64,000 nucleotides of DNA from Isoetes taiwanensis (Eukaryota > Streptophyta > Lycopodiopsida > Isoetales > Isoetaceae), in the NCBI GenBank assembly GCA_021234155.1, contig JAJEKV010000105.1, forward strand, positions 3,022,937-3,086,936, in the 5' to 3' direction. Positions 1-12,065 of the stretch are shown piece by piece; positions within the stretch are counted from its first letter, which is position 1, and every line of letters starts with the position of its first letter. A program made the position numbers and the translations under genes. The notes below the pieces were generated by a model. It saw nothing but the letters and a program-made list of their open reading frames with translations, was not told the DNA's origin and made no database searches.

Positions 1-3000
1 TGCAGTTGGCTGCTGGGAGCACTAAATCATGGGTAACAACCTGGTGACCTTTGATAAAAGTAATTCTATTGCCTCCAATGGTCCTTGTCTAAAACTCCTT
101 AAAGGTCGTGGGCATGAAGAACCGCATGATCCAAACACCAAATATAAGTTGGTGGGTTACATTTTATAAAGAGTGCATATATATGTGGATTCCCCAATTG
201 GGTTACATGCAAGAACTTATGCCACCATGGGACTTTGGAACCACCCCACTACTTGTGAATGCCCTCAAGTAATGATTGCATGTAACCGGCCAGGTTCTAA
301 GGGCCCTTAAATCACCAAGTAAATAGCTCCGGATGGTCAGCCCTCCTAGCACAACTCCATTTTGCCTCGAGGAAGTGGTTGCCCTTCACCGATCCATGCC
401 TCTTTCTTGTATTACTTACCTTAAGGTCCATCCTGGCATTTGTTGTGTCTTTTTGACCAAATACGCTTCCATGCCATTCTTACGCTCTTGAAGATATGCA
501 TCGGGTTCAAAAGGTACAAACGTAGGCTCATTCAACAGGTAACCGCAAAACACTTCCTTTCATATTGGCAGAAGACTTCCTCCTCCTCAGCGCTTCCTCG
601 CCACCATCAGATAATTCCCTCTCATCCTCATCGTCTAGGCTCTGGCCACGAATTTCCTCACCGCAGTGCCCCCCACGGATTTCATGATTTTCCCCTCTTC
701 CTTCTTATCCCAACGCCACCCCATTCTCGTGATGGTAATTTCGCTTTTGGTGGTTCTCAGATAGCCCGCTGCTAAGCACCTAATTGTGCATCGCCGCTTC
801 CTCGGGAAGGGGTGCGCGGAGCGGCAAATACTTCCTAAAACCCTCGATACTACTTCTTCAGATGCTTAGAGGACGGTGCTGCAACTTTTCCCCACATATC
901 ATGCAGGCAAGGGAAGTGCCCCGATGTCTTAAACCCGTGTAACACTCTAAGAAACCCGCAGAGTCATGCATAGTCCACAATAGTATATCACCCTACATTA
1001 AAACGCCATTTTGCGGGCATCAGAGACTGAATACCTGCAAGTTCCACAAAGGAGTAACTATCCACAATTATTCTTAGGTACACATCTAAATTACGGGTTT
1101 TTCCCGCACTAACAAAGTCAGCTCTAATTTTCATCAACAACCATGGGGGTGGTATGTTGTAGTTCACTATCATCATCGCCATGTAGACCATGCAAATGGG
1201 ATTGTGTACCATATGGGTTTACGCCATCGGTGGCTGCCAGGCCCAAACGTGACGTTATGGTTCTTTTTCCAAAGTCGCCATAAGCCTCTATCGACATGCT
1301 TCCAAGTCGCGATCACGCCGGACTCGTGATCACATCATCAATAGATGCATGCGGGGAAATGGAAGTCTATTAGGCTACTGTAAACGGAACATCAACTTTA
1401 ACCTATAGAATAACAAATTATAGGTAACATATGGGCACCAAAATAAGTGAATTTACAACTATTTCTATAGTAGCGGTGATGCATACCTTTGGGATTATTG
1501 GTGCGTCAACAACCTTCTCGAGGTACCGCTTTTCCCTTTAGGTCATTCCTATTCTGCTCATTACATTACTTAGACAATGAGTGGACTTCATGCCCCCGCA
1601 GATAGAAGATCATACAATCATTTGGACATGCATGTATGACTTTATAACCACGGCTGAATCATTTTCTTTAACTTGAGATCCGCCTTCAGAGGGCATATTG
1701 TTCTTTCCTCTCGAAGGATCTTCGCAATAACCTCAAGCAAGATCTAAGAGTGGTGCTACGGTTGATGGAGATGGTGGTACATGACTGATACATGTCACCT
1801 CAATAGAGCGACACCTGTATCATTGCTCCACTTGGACCTGGTTTGAGATTGAGAATTAGCAGCACGCCGACAAACGAGGTTCGAGACGCAGGAAATAATC
1901 AAGGCTTTCCTCGCCGATAACAATAGGGTCATCGCCAAGACGCACCAACTTCGGCTGGGTATTCCATCTTCTACCATATCCTCTCCACCACCATCCTCGA
2001 CATCATCTAAATCAATATCAGTAATTTGAAGATGCAACATATCGAAAGATCGGGCCACAATTTAAAGACTTCGCTCTCTCAAGTTCGTCAATAGTTTCAT
2101 CCTCTTCATATTGATCGCATCGCTAATATCTTCATTGGTGCGCCCGCTTGAAATTCACTTCATAGTTTCCTTTGTCTCAGAATTTAGAACTAATGGATCT
2201 AGATGGAGACCGCTCAATGAGTTCATTAAACAGAGTAACATATTAACCATCATGTCAAATAATGTAATAAGTATAAAATACATACAACCATTTGTATAGA
2301 CTACTTAATGACAAAACATATTAAAAAAACCCTTTATTCCTTTTTAGTACAACAATACTATTGTTCCATCTCAAATGGGAGAGGTCTACCGCATGCAGAA
2401 GTTGATAACTCCACTCCAATGTTTATGCTTTTTAATAATAGCACACACCTCATGATATATCTCGCATGATCTTGTAAAAATCTTCCTTCCTCCTGATACA
2501 CTCTAAAAATTATTACAATTGCATCGCCACTTCGCTATCAATAGAATCAGTTGATGAACCTCGCATTGCCAACCCCAATACCTCATCAATAAACTTCAAC
2601 TCTCATCACATGCCCCCACCATTTCCACGCTAAAGATTGGAATTCATTCCATAAATCCTCATACCAAGCATATTTAGTCAAGTTTGCCAAGTTTTCCAAT
2701 CGCATTCTGACCTCGATATGGCATTAATGGAATGTGGGTATCTCGGCCCACTTCCATATCGCCAAGTCGAGATAAGGCCGGTCCAAATTTTGACAAATGC
2801 GCATTCAAAGATAATGATGTATCTTCTTCCCAATAAGCAATTCTTGATCCATAGGGATAGGCAGCCACCGCCACAAGCCAAATGTCTTAAGCAGGCCTAA
2901 CAAAGGGTCTTCAACACCTCGCACTTTTCAGAACTTCTATGCTCTAAGCAAAGGAGGCTGCTACTGGGAAATGTGCTTACACATGCAATGTTCATGATTG

Positions 3001-3486
3001 TAGCCCTTCGCGGTTCTTTCATCGCTAGGAATACCTCAAATGTTGAGCCGCACCCATCCACATTATTATTGATGAATCGGGTTAATGGTCAGCTTCATAT
3101 GCCTCTATGGACAACATTGAACCAAAATCCACATCTAGTTTTGAGGAGACATCAGCATCATCTACCTACATATTTAGATATCATAAACATCTTGAATATA
3201 TATACTTGAATTGGGAGAGATACTCTTTAAAAAAAAAAAAAACAAATAATAATTGCATACCAACCCGACATCCACATGACGGCATCGGGATCCGGGTGGG
3301 TTGTTCAAATGTACCAAATTCATCGTGATGGTCTTCAACAAACCGCTCTAAGTCGCCTCCTCTTCAAATTTCACATACATCTTTACAATCGCAAACTATT
3401 TTGTCCCTCCGCCAATTACAAAAGGTAAGTACTATATAATCGCGACAATAGTTTGAACTACCGTGATAGATACAATATATGGTAGT
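1..3486. other. Intergenic stretch without a supported gene
   Basis: AT-rich sequence with only short frames. The minus-strand frame at 1795-2058 (87 codons) has an acidic run near its start (DIDLDDVEDGGGEDMVEDG) but no recognisable domain, and adjacent frames are closed, so I do not call it a gene. An A-tract of about 13 lies near 3230. No repeat shared with the rest of the window was noticed here. Confidence 0.5.
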
Positions 3487-3538
3487 ATAAACCCTAAACC
3501 CTAAACCCTAACCCTAAACCCTAAACCCTAAATCCTAA
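3487..3538 (+). repeat. Interstitial telomere-type repeat block
   Basis: About seven tandem units of CCCTAAA, one of them shortened to CCCTAA and the last decayed to TCCTAAA. This is the canonical plant telomere unit in C-rich orientation on the plus strand. The block is about 52 bp, far too short for a chromosome end and followed directly by other repeats, so it is an interstitial telomeric sequence, as left by break repair or an old rearrangement. Confidence 0.9.
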
Positions 3539-3554
3539 ATGACAGACTGGGTCT

Positions 3555-3900
3555 CTATTAATTTAGTCCTTCCACTCAAGGTGAAGCCGACCATGCCCTT
3601 TCCCCGAAGCACGCACTTTATATAAGTTCTTAATTTCACTAAAGATCTTTGGACGCTTAGCCCCGATATTACGAGTCCCTCCACTCAAGGTGAAGTCGAT
3701 ATGACCTTGACTACGCCGACATTAACCTCAATTTTGTAATCTACATCAGACTTAGTAAGGTATGAAGGTGAGTTTGGGGTCTGCATTCGGGTCCTCTCCA
3801 CTCAAGCAGGTGGAGGCTTAATTGTCCTTGACCAAAACACCGCTTACTCACTGGCAAGATACACGCCCTCTCCTAGTTTATATATGTCTAGGGCTACTAA
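3555..3900 (+). repeat. Tandem repeat, about 112-bp unit, three copies
   Basis: The motif TCCACTCAAGGTGAAG recurs at about 3571 and 3678 and, altered, near 3795, each time after GTCC or GTCCT and followed by a motif containing GACC, GACCTTGA or CCTTGACC. Spacing is about 107-117 bp. The units begin immediately after the telomere-type block, so the two may belong to one composite satellite. Confidence 0.6.
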
Positions 3901-4139
3901 ATACAAGAATCGCAGAATTCCTTACATGATCGCCCAAGATATCCAAATTCTCGGGTGGTAAGACAACATCAATCAGCTCCTCGGCCATCTCCAAAGGCCG
4001 ATCACGCCGATGACCATGGTATTTATCCATGTAGGGCAAAGAACAAGTATAAGATATGGTTAAAAGAAGAACACCAAAGGCTTAGGTCGGAAGAGGATGT
4101 AAAGAAAATAACAATGAATGCCGAAAAAAGTTGTTTATA

Positions 4140-4420
4140 TAGAATCAGAACGTCAAGATAAGTGACGGACGTCGCCGCATACGAGGTCAACGGTCACATG
4201 CCGTCACTCCACGACTCGGCAAGACTTCGCAAGTACGCGACAGACGCGGTCATACGTCAGACCACGCCGCATGCTGCACGATAAATAACTGGCCAAAAAT
4301 CCGTGTCACATGACCGGCAAAGACACGGCAAAGTAATGCATCGACGCGTCTTTAGGTTCAGACGCGTCACATGACGCCGTGATGCGACGCCCGACATTTG
4401 TCGACATTTGTCGTGACATT
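4140..4420. repeat. CG-rich degenerate minisatellite, copy 1
   Basis: A sharp rise in CpG-rich words (GACGC, GCCGTCAC, CACATGAC, CGACATTTGTCG) in AT-rich surroundings. Short words such as GACGCGGTCATA and GTCACATGACG recur in loose order, like a decayed minisatellite. The same vocabulary returns at 8.08-8.60 kb. All three frames have stops and there is no codon-like pattern, so I do not read it as coding. Confidence 0.5.
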
Positions 4421-6335
4421 TGCCTGCTATGAAATTTATGGCGCCTATGTCGTTTCGAAAGCAACCTAAAATCGGTGCAAGTTTTGTGTAACAAATCCTA
4501 AAATCGTGATACCCTCAAACGCTTTGAACATAGCTTTGATGAACGACTACGAGTAAATTATGCGATGTGTCCGAAGCATTTGCCGCGTGACATTTGTCGC
4601 GGATGATGCCGTATGGCGGTACTTTTAGGCAATTCTAACGTGACGCTTTGACATTACATGGGACATTAATGCTTCGATTGCAAGGAGTCGCCGTAAGGCA
4701 GCTCTCCCACTATGCCGACAATTGCTCCTCATTCCATTGCATTTTGTCATTTCTAAAGATGTTGGACCGAGGATAAGGGAAGTTCCACTTTGACTACCCA
4801 ATCTTCGCTGTAGAAATTCTAGGGTAAACGCATATGTCATTTCAATTCCTTCTTTTTTCTTTTCTCCTCGATCAACCGTGGTTTTCAAATTATGAGCTCA
4901 AAAATTCGATCAACCATCTCCAACCTATATGTCCACTAAATTCATCCGCTTTTTCAAAATACCCATATAGCACAAATAGGCCTATATAAATTAAAACAAG
5001 CAATATTATTGTCATATCCCTTATTCATCGTGGGTATCTATCTTCGATATCCATCCCGATCATATCTATCTTCTTTCTATATTTTTATCTTCAAATTCCA
5101 TTTGAAAAATCGATTTCTTTAAATCTATATCATATCATATATCCAGCTTTTTGTATTCTACATCATGCTTATATACATAAGGCGCGTCTCAAAATTCGAT
5201 CAACTATAGCTAAATTCGAAGCTCAAAAATTTCGATCAACCAGAGCTAATCCTAGCTCAAACTACTCATATTATAGTTATATCAAAAGATAGAATTTGCT
5301 GCTTCAATACCAAATATCGAATTCAAACACCGAAAAACTTTTCTCAAGAAAGGGTCAAGTGTATCCTCGCAGATCAACATCAGACGCAAAGACTGTATGA
5401 TCCTTCACAAATTACCGATGTAAAATTTTTACCTTTGATATCTCAAACTAAACCACATCATTCACACTCTAAATTCCTTTGTCTGACAACTGGGCTTCCA
5501 CTTTGTGAAGACATAACTTTGGGAACTATCCCAATAACAAAGATCTAAATTCCACATGCATTGATTTTCATCTTTTTTTCTCCACAATTCCATCGAAGTA
5601 AATGTAAGCTTCACAAGGATTTTTAAATGACGAGTCAAACAAAAAACTAACGCAGTAATCATATCAAATCAAGTTTACCAATTTGGTCAGCATTAAGCAC
5701 TTAAAATGAAATGCTACCTCAAGGACTTTTCTTATCTAACCAATCTACACTATCTTTGAGATTAACTAGATCCACTACGTAAATATCCGTGGAGGTTCAT
5801 AGCATAATATCCTCTAGGTCAACTTTTTGTGGCACGCGATGGTCAAGATTTCAAACGCGGAATCCAAGCTCTCTAAAAGATGACGCGATCATTTCTATAC
5901 TCCTTTGCCAACCCCCATTGTTCGGTGACCTTGATTGTTTGCCCTAAATCGCTTTTAAAAACAATGGGAACATGAATTGAAGGAAAAGTAGTACCATCCA
6001 CAAGCTATCTCGTGTACATATACCATGAAGACGAGAAGAATAAATTGTGTTAATTTTGTAAGCACTACATTGTGCTTACTACATATGGAACCATTTGTTC
6101 TCAATTACGTAGTGCCATCCTAAGAGGATGAAAGAAGCAGCCCCCCGTGCTAAGGGCAATAATCACGTAACATTAGGTGGTTTAGAATTATTCGATGAAG
6201 CTCAATCCATTAGAAATGCTCACATTAAAAGTTCATGTGTTTGTCAGTTTAAGGGCAATAATGAAGATATGCTCTCGAACATGCATCTTCTACTTCTATT
6301 ACACATTACATATGTCACATAATGGCCACATATAC
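4421..6335. other. Intergenic, with a short motif repeated three times
   Basis: No gene supported. The phrase CTCAAAAATTCGATCAACCA or a close variant occurs near 4892, 5190 and 5218. Otherwise AT-rich sequence with short closed frames. Confidence 0.5.
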
Positions 6336-6448
6336 GAAGTTCTAGAATAATTCCAGAAAGTTTTAAAAAGTTTTAAAATATAAGAGAATCTTGGGTGAGC
6401 CTAAGGAACTTTCTAGAAAAATCTGCATCGTTGTAGAAAGTTCTAGAA
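6336..6448. promoter_or_regulatory. Cluster of heat-shock-element matches
   Basis: Three groups match the HSE rule of alternating GAA and TTC units two bases apart. Positions 6406-6418 (GAActTTCtaGAA) and 6436-6448 (GAAagTTCtaGAA) are perfect three-unit elements. Positions 6336-6358 hold five units with one- and three-base spacings in place of two bases. Binding by HSF trimers is the known role of such elements. No gene start or clear TATA box can be tied to the cluster on either side, so it may be the relic of a promoter or of a stress-responsive LTR. Confidence 0.45.
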
Positions 6449-8079
6449 TGAATGTTATGAGAGAATACACTTATTTTCTTCCCAAAGCATTTTGCTAGAT
6501 GACCAATTAAAATATTTTGTCTAACCAATCCCACAATTCTCTTTGATTTTCATGAACAACTTGTCCAAGAAGGCAACAAAATTTCCACAACCTCGAATGG
6601 GCTATAATGAAGAAATTAAAAGATGCTTAAGATTTTCTAAAAGATGATTTTGTCATTGTGATAGTTAGGACTGGCTTGATCATACAATCGATGCAAAGCA
6701 GCTAACCCATAAAATCTTGGCTACTAAACTAACAACAAGTTCATGAGTCATGAAGCTTAAAACAACTGGAAAGCATGGCGCAAAACCGCACTAAAAGGAT
6801 CTCGATTTTGGCATGTAGGGAGCGTAAGAGAGGTCTGTTTATTGGGTGTTCGCGGAAGAACTTCTACCGATGTCGGCAAGCTCAACCGCCTTGTGATCCT
6901 TTAAGCTCCAGCCGGCTTCCATTTTCCTTTCGGTGACCATGACATGCTCGCTTTGAAGACTTCCCAAGGTAAATGTACCGGGCAGCTTTAGGATAATTTC
7001 CATCGGGCATAGCACCAGAGCTATGTTCCAATTCCACTTTCCATGTATGGATCTCCCAAACAAGGCTATTATCAACAGTGTAGCCACATAGTATCCTGGC
7101 CAAAACTCTCATCAATGGGTTTGCCTATATGGAACTTGTGCACTGGAAACGAAATTCCTCCACCATCATATATCACAAAATCATCCGTGACGCTATGGTG
7201 TAGCTGTAAAAGTTCAAGCATTGCCGCCGATTCCAACCTTTGATGTTGCTGATCTTCAACTTCCATAGTGCCATTAGAATTACTTCAGATACTCAAAGAT
7301 GAGATTTTAGATCATAACCTTCCTCCCTCAGATTGATCGCATCCGCCATGTGCTTCTTTGGTTTGCCGATATACCTGCATTAACATTTTTCAAGCTCTTG
7401 CAAGCTCTCAAAGCCCCTAAAACCATTTTCCGCTAGCTCGGCTTCAAGAGTCTAGGATGAAGGAGGGACCACGCCGCAAACCCATCGCCGCTTAAATGAC
7501 TATCTCTCTTCACATCTAGAGATAAGATTACTTCCGTGAAAGACTGATGAAGCCGTGAGATTGGCGCGGACAGATCAATCACCATCAATCAATAAATCCC
7601 TTTCTTTGCTCTGTGGATGTTCTCGCACTAACGCTTATGTTTCCTTTTAATTCGCCATCTAATTTAAACCTAGAATTTAATAGATCGCCTGACAAGCTTT
7701 ACCAAGTAAGCCTTCATATTAAACACTATAATGCTTCCTACGACAAAAGGTAAAAGGTGGATTTTTCTTGTTCTGCACAAATTTTATAGTTTTATCCTCG
7801 CTTCTTCTCTCAAAGAAATAATGATTGACAACAGTTTCCATTGTCAAGGTTACCTCTCATTGATCAGGAACTTGAACAACTAGATTTTGACACGTAACAA
7901 CGCCAGCTTTATAATGAACAATTTATACAGAGACATCTATCGCGGATGATGCATACAGCAACACTTTAAATGAAGCCGCAGGGTTATCGCCGAGTCTTTT
8001 TAGACAGTATCAATCGACAGCCTATTGAATTTGTAATCCTAAAACCATTAACCTTCAGATATAAAAAATATACGCCACA
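6449..8079. other. Intergenic with a doubtful coding relic on the minus strand
   Basis: On the minus strand, 7266 down to about 6840 has adjoining open frames. The first (7266-7072, 64 codons) contains DDFVIYDGGGISFPVHKF, which loosely resembles the start of a BTB/POZ fold (acidic residue, beta strand, FPxHK). The rest of a BTB domain is not visible and the frames shift, so this is only a possible relic. The remainder shows nothing recognisable. Confidence 0.2.
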
Positions 8080-8605
8080 TGCTAATTACCCACGCTACAT
8101 ATATACGCATCGGGACGCGGTCATATACGGGCCACATATACATACCGACGTGTCATATAATGCCATATACGCACTGACGGTCATATATCGCCACATACGC
8201 CATATAATGCGACCGACGCGTCATATACCATTGCCACATACCGCCACATAACGTCACATAATGACGCCGATGCGACGCCACGCCGTAAACATCCACCGGC
8301 GACACCACCGCCCACTGCACCCAAGCACACCGGGCGATGTGACGCCATCAGACGCCGCCGTGAGCACTGACGTCGCGATGCACGCCGACGCCGCAAGCCG
8401 CCCCACCCTGGGCCAAGTGACACCGTCAGTCCAATTCTACGCAAGCGCCCACCGCATGACAGACCGCCATCGCCATTTGTCACCGACGTCAGCACCACAC
8501 GCCGCGTGACGCGACGCGAAACGCGACGCGACGCCACATTGACGCCGTGACGCGACGTTTATTTATGCACGCCATCGCCGCACGTATCGCCGCAGAAGCC
8601 CACGT
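8080..8605. repeat. CG-rich degenerate minisatellite, copy 2
   Basis: The first half (8080-8265) cycles through words like GCCACATA, GGTCATATA, CGACGCG and CATATAATGC with spacing near 20-25 bp. The second half is dense in GACGCC, GCGACGC and GTGACG. It shares vocabulary with 4.14-4.42 kb. Open frames on both strands here (for example 8181-8537 minus) result from the low stop content of CG-rich repeats and are not genes. Confidence 0.55.
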
Positions 8606-8630
8606 CGCTAAATGTCCATTCTCTTGTTGT

Positions 8631-8706
8631 GAGGCATGCCCTAATTTACCAATGTGGCTACATTGTTCAAGATATGTAGCTGTTTAGACATGCCTTGTGA
8701 CCACCA
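8631..8706 (+). repeat. LTR-like module, copy 1
   Basis: The stretch beginning ATGCCCTAATTTACCAATG is repeated at 11.41 kb and, more diverged, at 52.27 kb. It includes the shared words AAGATATGTAGC and ACATGCCTTGTGACCAC. In the 52-kb copy it lies just upstream of a TATA-like box, so it is probably the U3 side of an old LTR. Confidence 0.55.
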
Positions 8707-8871
8707 GGGAAAAAATTAAGAACCTCCTATATCAAAAGTCGTGGAATAGACTTGGCTAAAGTCGGCCAAAAGTCGAGGTGAAAGCTTCTAATGTCTAGCC
8801 AAACTTTTGAATTTTTGCTGCCTAAACTTTCTTACGTTTGGCTAAACTATAGTATATGAAACGATTTCATT

Positions 8872-9260
8872 ACAGTTTGCATGAATAGAAAGTACTATTT
8901 TTACAATGTTTGTGAGGATTGACCTCGTATATATGCTTCTCTTGTGCTTGCCTCATATAATAGTTCCTTGTAGTTGATAAAATCCATATCCATTGTATAT
9001 TTTCTTCCTCCGTGTTCTTTGCCAAAAATTCATGCAACGTGGATATCCATACAAATTAGATGGAATCTTTTAGATCCTGCAATCCGATTTTTAATGGCAA
9101 TCATACCCAATTGGCATCTGACCATCAAGAGTATCCTCTCCCAAATTTGGTACATCAGCCATCATGCATTGCCAGATCTGAATGTCGATCTTTATATTGC
9201 ACTTAATTTGTTATTCACCACGCCTAAGTTACTCAATAATCGCCGCTTCTTTATTAGAAA
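8872..9260 (+). repeat. Dispersed repeat, left part, interrupted by Helitron
   Basis: From GAAACGATTTCATTACAGTT onward this stretch aligns by eye along its length with 30118-30508: the same order of words such as CTTGTGCTTGCCTC, TAGTTCCTTGTAGTTGATAAA, GTATATTTTCTTCCTCC and ACAAATTAGATGGAATCTTT. The match stops at TTATTAGAAA, exactly where a Helitron-type 3' end begins. The other half resumes at about 11.03 kb. Function unknown; probably part of a retroelement. Confidence 0.8.
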
Positions 9261-9271
9261 CTAGTAATGGT

Positions 9272-9288
9272 GCCCAGCGTTGCTGGGC
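9272..9288 (-). other. Helitron 3' subterminal hairpin
   Basis: GCCCAGC, loop GTT, GCTGGGC: a perfect seven-base stem. Its distance to the CTAG terminus is seven bases, within the usual range for Helitron 3' ends. Confidence 0.8.
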
Positions 9289-10090
9289 ATAAGTTGAGAG
9301 CCTTTAAATGTTTTAGGCCACAATGGAAACAACGTGCCCAAAATGCTCGCTCTATAATTCCTACTTTTATAGTTGTTGTGTGCCTATGTAAAGTGAGAAA
9401 TTGGGGACCTGTTAACGAACTTACTCCATTCAATCCACACACTTGGTATTTTCATAGGAACTCCCTCATCTGTTTGTTCTATTCTATATTAAAAGGTTCA
9501 TAATAGGTGTAAATCACACCCAACTGCTTTATTATATGTATATTAATTAATAGGTTCATATTTGAAGTTTTAAATCACAACCAATTGTTTGAAATATATA
9601 TACCAAGTGGTCCTGCTTAAAAACGTATCCCAGCTTTTAAAACGTGCATGTTGCAACATTCACCTATTTAAACGTATATGTACTGCGAACATCCAATCGA
9701 CATTTCTTGCAACATATTTTCAATCGGATGTGTATATATGGACTTAAGTCCCTTTGAATGATTCCATGTACTTTGAAGCAAATAGACAAGGTGAAAATAT
9801 GTTGTGAGGTATATTATCTAAGCAACCATTTTTATTGGTGTGTTGCAACAATTAACAACAGTCCACATTGAATAGCTTAATGCCTCAAACAACCCTCAAG
9901 GATTATGGCATGAATGCATGATATTGGAGTTATCAGCAACATCATATTGATTGGCCTCAGTGGACGATAAAAAATCATTCTCATTCTCATTCTTATATGA
10001 ATTTTCTGACACCTACTTCACATGAAATGTCCACTACCACCCCATATTTTTGCAACAGAACAACAAAAACCATTTTCCATCAACAATCTT

Positions 10091-10144
10091 TATAGCTCAC
10101 AAATAGAAATTATAGGTTATAGCTCACAAATAGAAATTATAGGT
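10091..10144 (+). repeat. Perfect 27-bp tandem duplication
   Basis: Two identical adjacent units (10091-10117 and 10118-10144) beginning TATAGCTCACAAATAG. It lies inside the Helitron-like element and looks recent, because the copies do not differ. Confidence 0.9.
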
Positions 10145-10994
10145 TGCTTTCTAGCACAAAACTAAAAAAGGACACATAAAATGTATTTCTGCTTCTAGAT
10201 ATGACAATTGGCTATCATGTAAATCCATAATCAAGAAAAATAGAGATGCTTCATGAGGCAAACACATTTTTTTAAAATGGCAGTACCTGAATTCCCATGT
10301 ATTTAAAAGCAAAATCCCTGATCAAGGACTCCTTATAGGAAGGCAGGGATTCCTCAATGTTTTCATTTGCATTAACCTTGATTGTCCATACAATTGCAAG
10401 GAAAATGCAATCATTATGTCAGCAGGGACATCATTATTGAGATGACCAAGAGGACACCCAAGTCTAAAAGTCTAACATATTGAAGGAGAATAAATTATAG
10501 AAGTAAACTATGTTGTTATGCTTTCGAAAGGAAGATGCACCTATTTAACTTTATGAATCATACCTTATGATAATACTTAAGGATTCCATGATCGGGTTTC
10601 ATTTTTCCTGGACTAATTTTGAAACATTAAAGCAAACGCATCATCTTGGCTGAGTAAGCATCATCACTCTTTGGTCTTGGCGACAGAGTGCCTATTCATA
10701 TTTCTTTGGTGGAAGATATCTCTAGGCACAAAGCAAAAGCCTCCCAGCGTTCTTTATGCACATCCCGACCGCCATATAACATTGTCGCTTTCCACCCTAA
10801 ATTTGATGCAACAAAGGCCACCATATCTAAGCACCACCCATTGCCAGAGCAACAGACCGTGTTTGGGTCAATACGCCATAGCCATCTTCGATTTTTTACG
10901 CAAGGCCTTCCCAACCCTCGATTGATTGAATAAATCTCAACCTACCAATTTAGGCGCTGGCGCACTACTTACACCAAAACATTATAATAAGAGA

Positions 10995-11229
10995 TATGTG
11001 TCGACACTATATTTTCAATCCAGAACCTCTATTTAGATATGCATAAGCGTTGAAGCATTGTAACCAACTACGTAATGCTCTTAGCATCAAAATAATTGTG
11101 CTTTTAGAAAAAAAATTGAATGTTATCATCATGCATTCGGACCAGCATTAGGTTCCATATGTACATGTGAAAAATTCTGTACACATTTTTGCAAAAAGAC
11201 ATATTTTAGAAGTACAGAATGTATTTTAG
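10995..11229 (+). repeat. Dispersed repeat, right part
   Basis: From TTAGATATGCATAAGCG (about 11034) to GAAGTACAGAATG the sequence follows 30505-30690 closely (shared words GAAGCATTGTAACCAACTAC, TAGGTTCCATATGTACATGT, AAAAAGACATATTTTAGAAGTA). About 39 bp at the left edge (10995-11033) have no counterpart at 30.5 kb, which suggests a small deletion there or divergence here. Confidence 0.75.
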
Positions 11230-11410
11230 AACTTTAAACCTTAGCCCTCGAAAAAGAAACTTTTGAGCAATCAGAAACACCTAAAGCGGTGGACGCCAGA
11301 TAAATAGTTATAAGCATCGCCCTTTCACATCGACATACCGCAACATATTGTTTTCGCGTGTTGGCCAACTTCAGGATAATTCAAAGCGGTCGCGTTATAT
11401 GCAAAAGCAG

Positions 11411-11875
11411 ACATGCCCTAATTTACCAATGTGGCTACATTATTGAAGATATGTAGCCATTTAAACACGTACCAGGACTACATTGAAAGTACGCTTGCTA
11501 CCGACATCATGATATAAAGTCCTGCTGGATCGACTCACACCAAAGCTATATGGCTATTTTCAGTTACTTGCTCCGTTGTTAAGCACCGCCCTTTGTTGAT
11601 GTCGTATAGCAAACTCCCCTTGCATTTGCAATGTAATTCATCCTCGTGATTTGTTACACCTATGTTGGCCTCTTCGCGATGTAAGACAACTTACATTAAT
11701 ACTCAGAGCATTCCTCAGATTGGTGGTTTTCCTTCCACCGATTAACAAAGAAACATGATCGGCCTTTTCATGACGCTTAATGCAACTGCTTCTAGAGGCC
11801 GACCAAGTAATGCAATTGTTCCCCGGAGTGTTGAAAGATAATGCGTACTGCACATGGAGTGTCGCTTTTAAGTTA
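11411..11875 (+). repeat. LTR-like module, copy 2
   Basis: Opens with the same ATGCCCTAATTTACCAATGT phrase as 8.63 kb. About 100 bp downstream is CATGATATAAAGTCC, aligned in position with the TATA-like CATGGATATAAACC of the 52-kb copy. The downstream half with the AATAAATAAA signal, seen at 29.4 and 52.7 kb, is not recognisable here. Right boundary approximate. Confidence 0.45.
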
Positions 11876-12065
11876 AGTAAAAGATCGCTGCCTTAAACTG
11901 CTATAATAAAACGAACTTGCTTAGTTTTTGCGAATGGCTTAAAGGACAATAAAGCAGTTGTTCATGGAATGCTGCTAACATTGCCCCAACTGCTATAACA
12001 AAATCGACATCTTATTGGCAAAGGCCTAAAGGATAATAAAACAATTGTACTTGTTTGAAATCATA

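Larger units (their letters stand above)
9261..10994 (-). mobile_element. Non-autonomous Helitron-like element
   Basis: Read on the minus strand, the element starts with TCTCTTATTATAATGTTTT (10994 downward), a typical plant Helitron 5' end, and finishes with a GC-rich hairpin (9288-9272) followed seven bases later by CTAG (9264-9261). It sits between an A (9260) and a T (10995), the AT target expected for Helitrons, with no target duplication. The flanking repeat is continuous in its other copy at 30.1-30.7 kb. No Rep/helicase frame is present, so it is non-autonomous. A GC-richer patch at 10671-10933, open on both strands, might be a captured gene fragment, but I recognise no protein in it. 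Confidence 0.75.

Noticed and set aside
1795-2058. Transposase C-terminus suggested by an acidic run
   Set aside because: No hAT, CACTA or MULE motif could be found in the neighbouring frames.
7072-7266. BTB/POZ domain on the minus strand
   Set aside because: Only one short phrase fits; the following conserved part of the fold is absent and the frame shifts.
8181-8537. 118-codon minus-strand frame rich in Arg and Gly
   Set aside because: By-product of the CG-rich minisatellite; low stop density, no domain.
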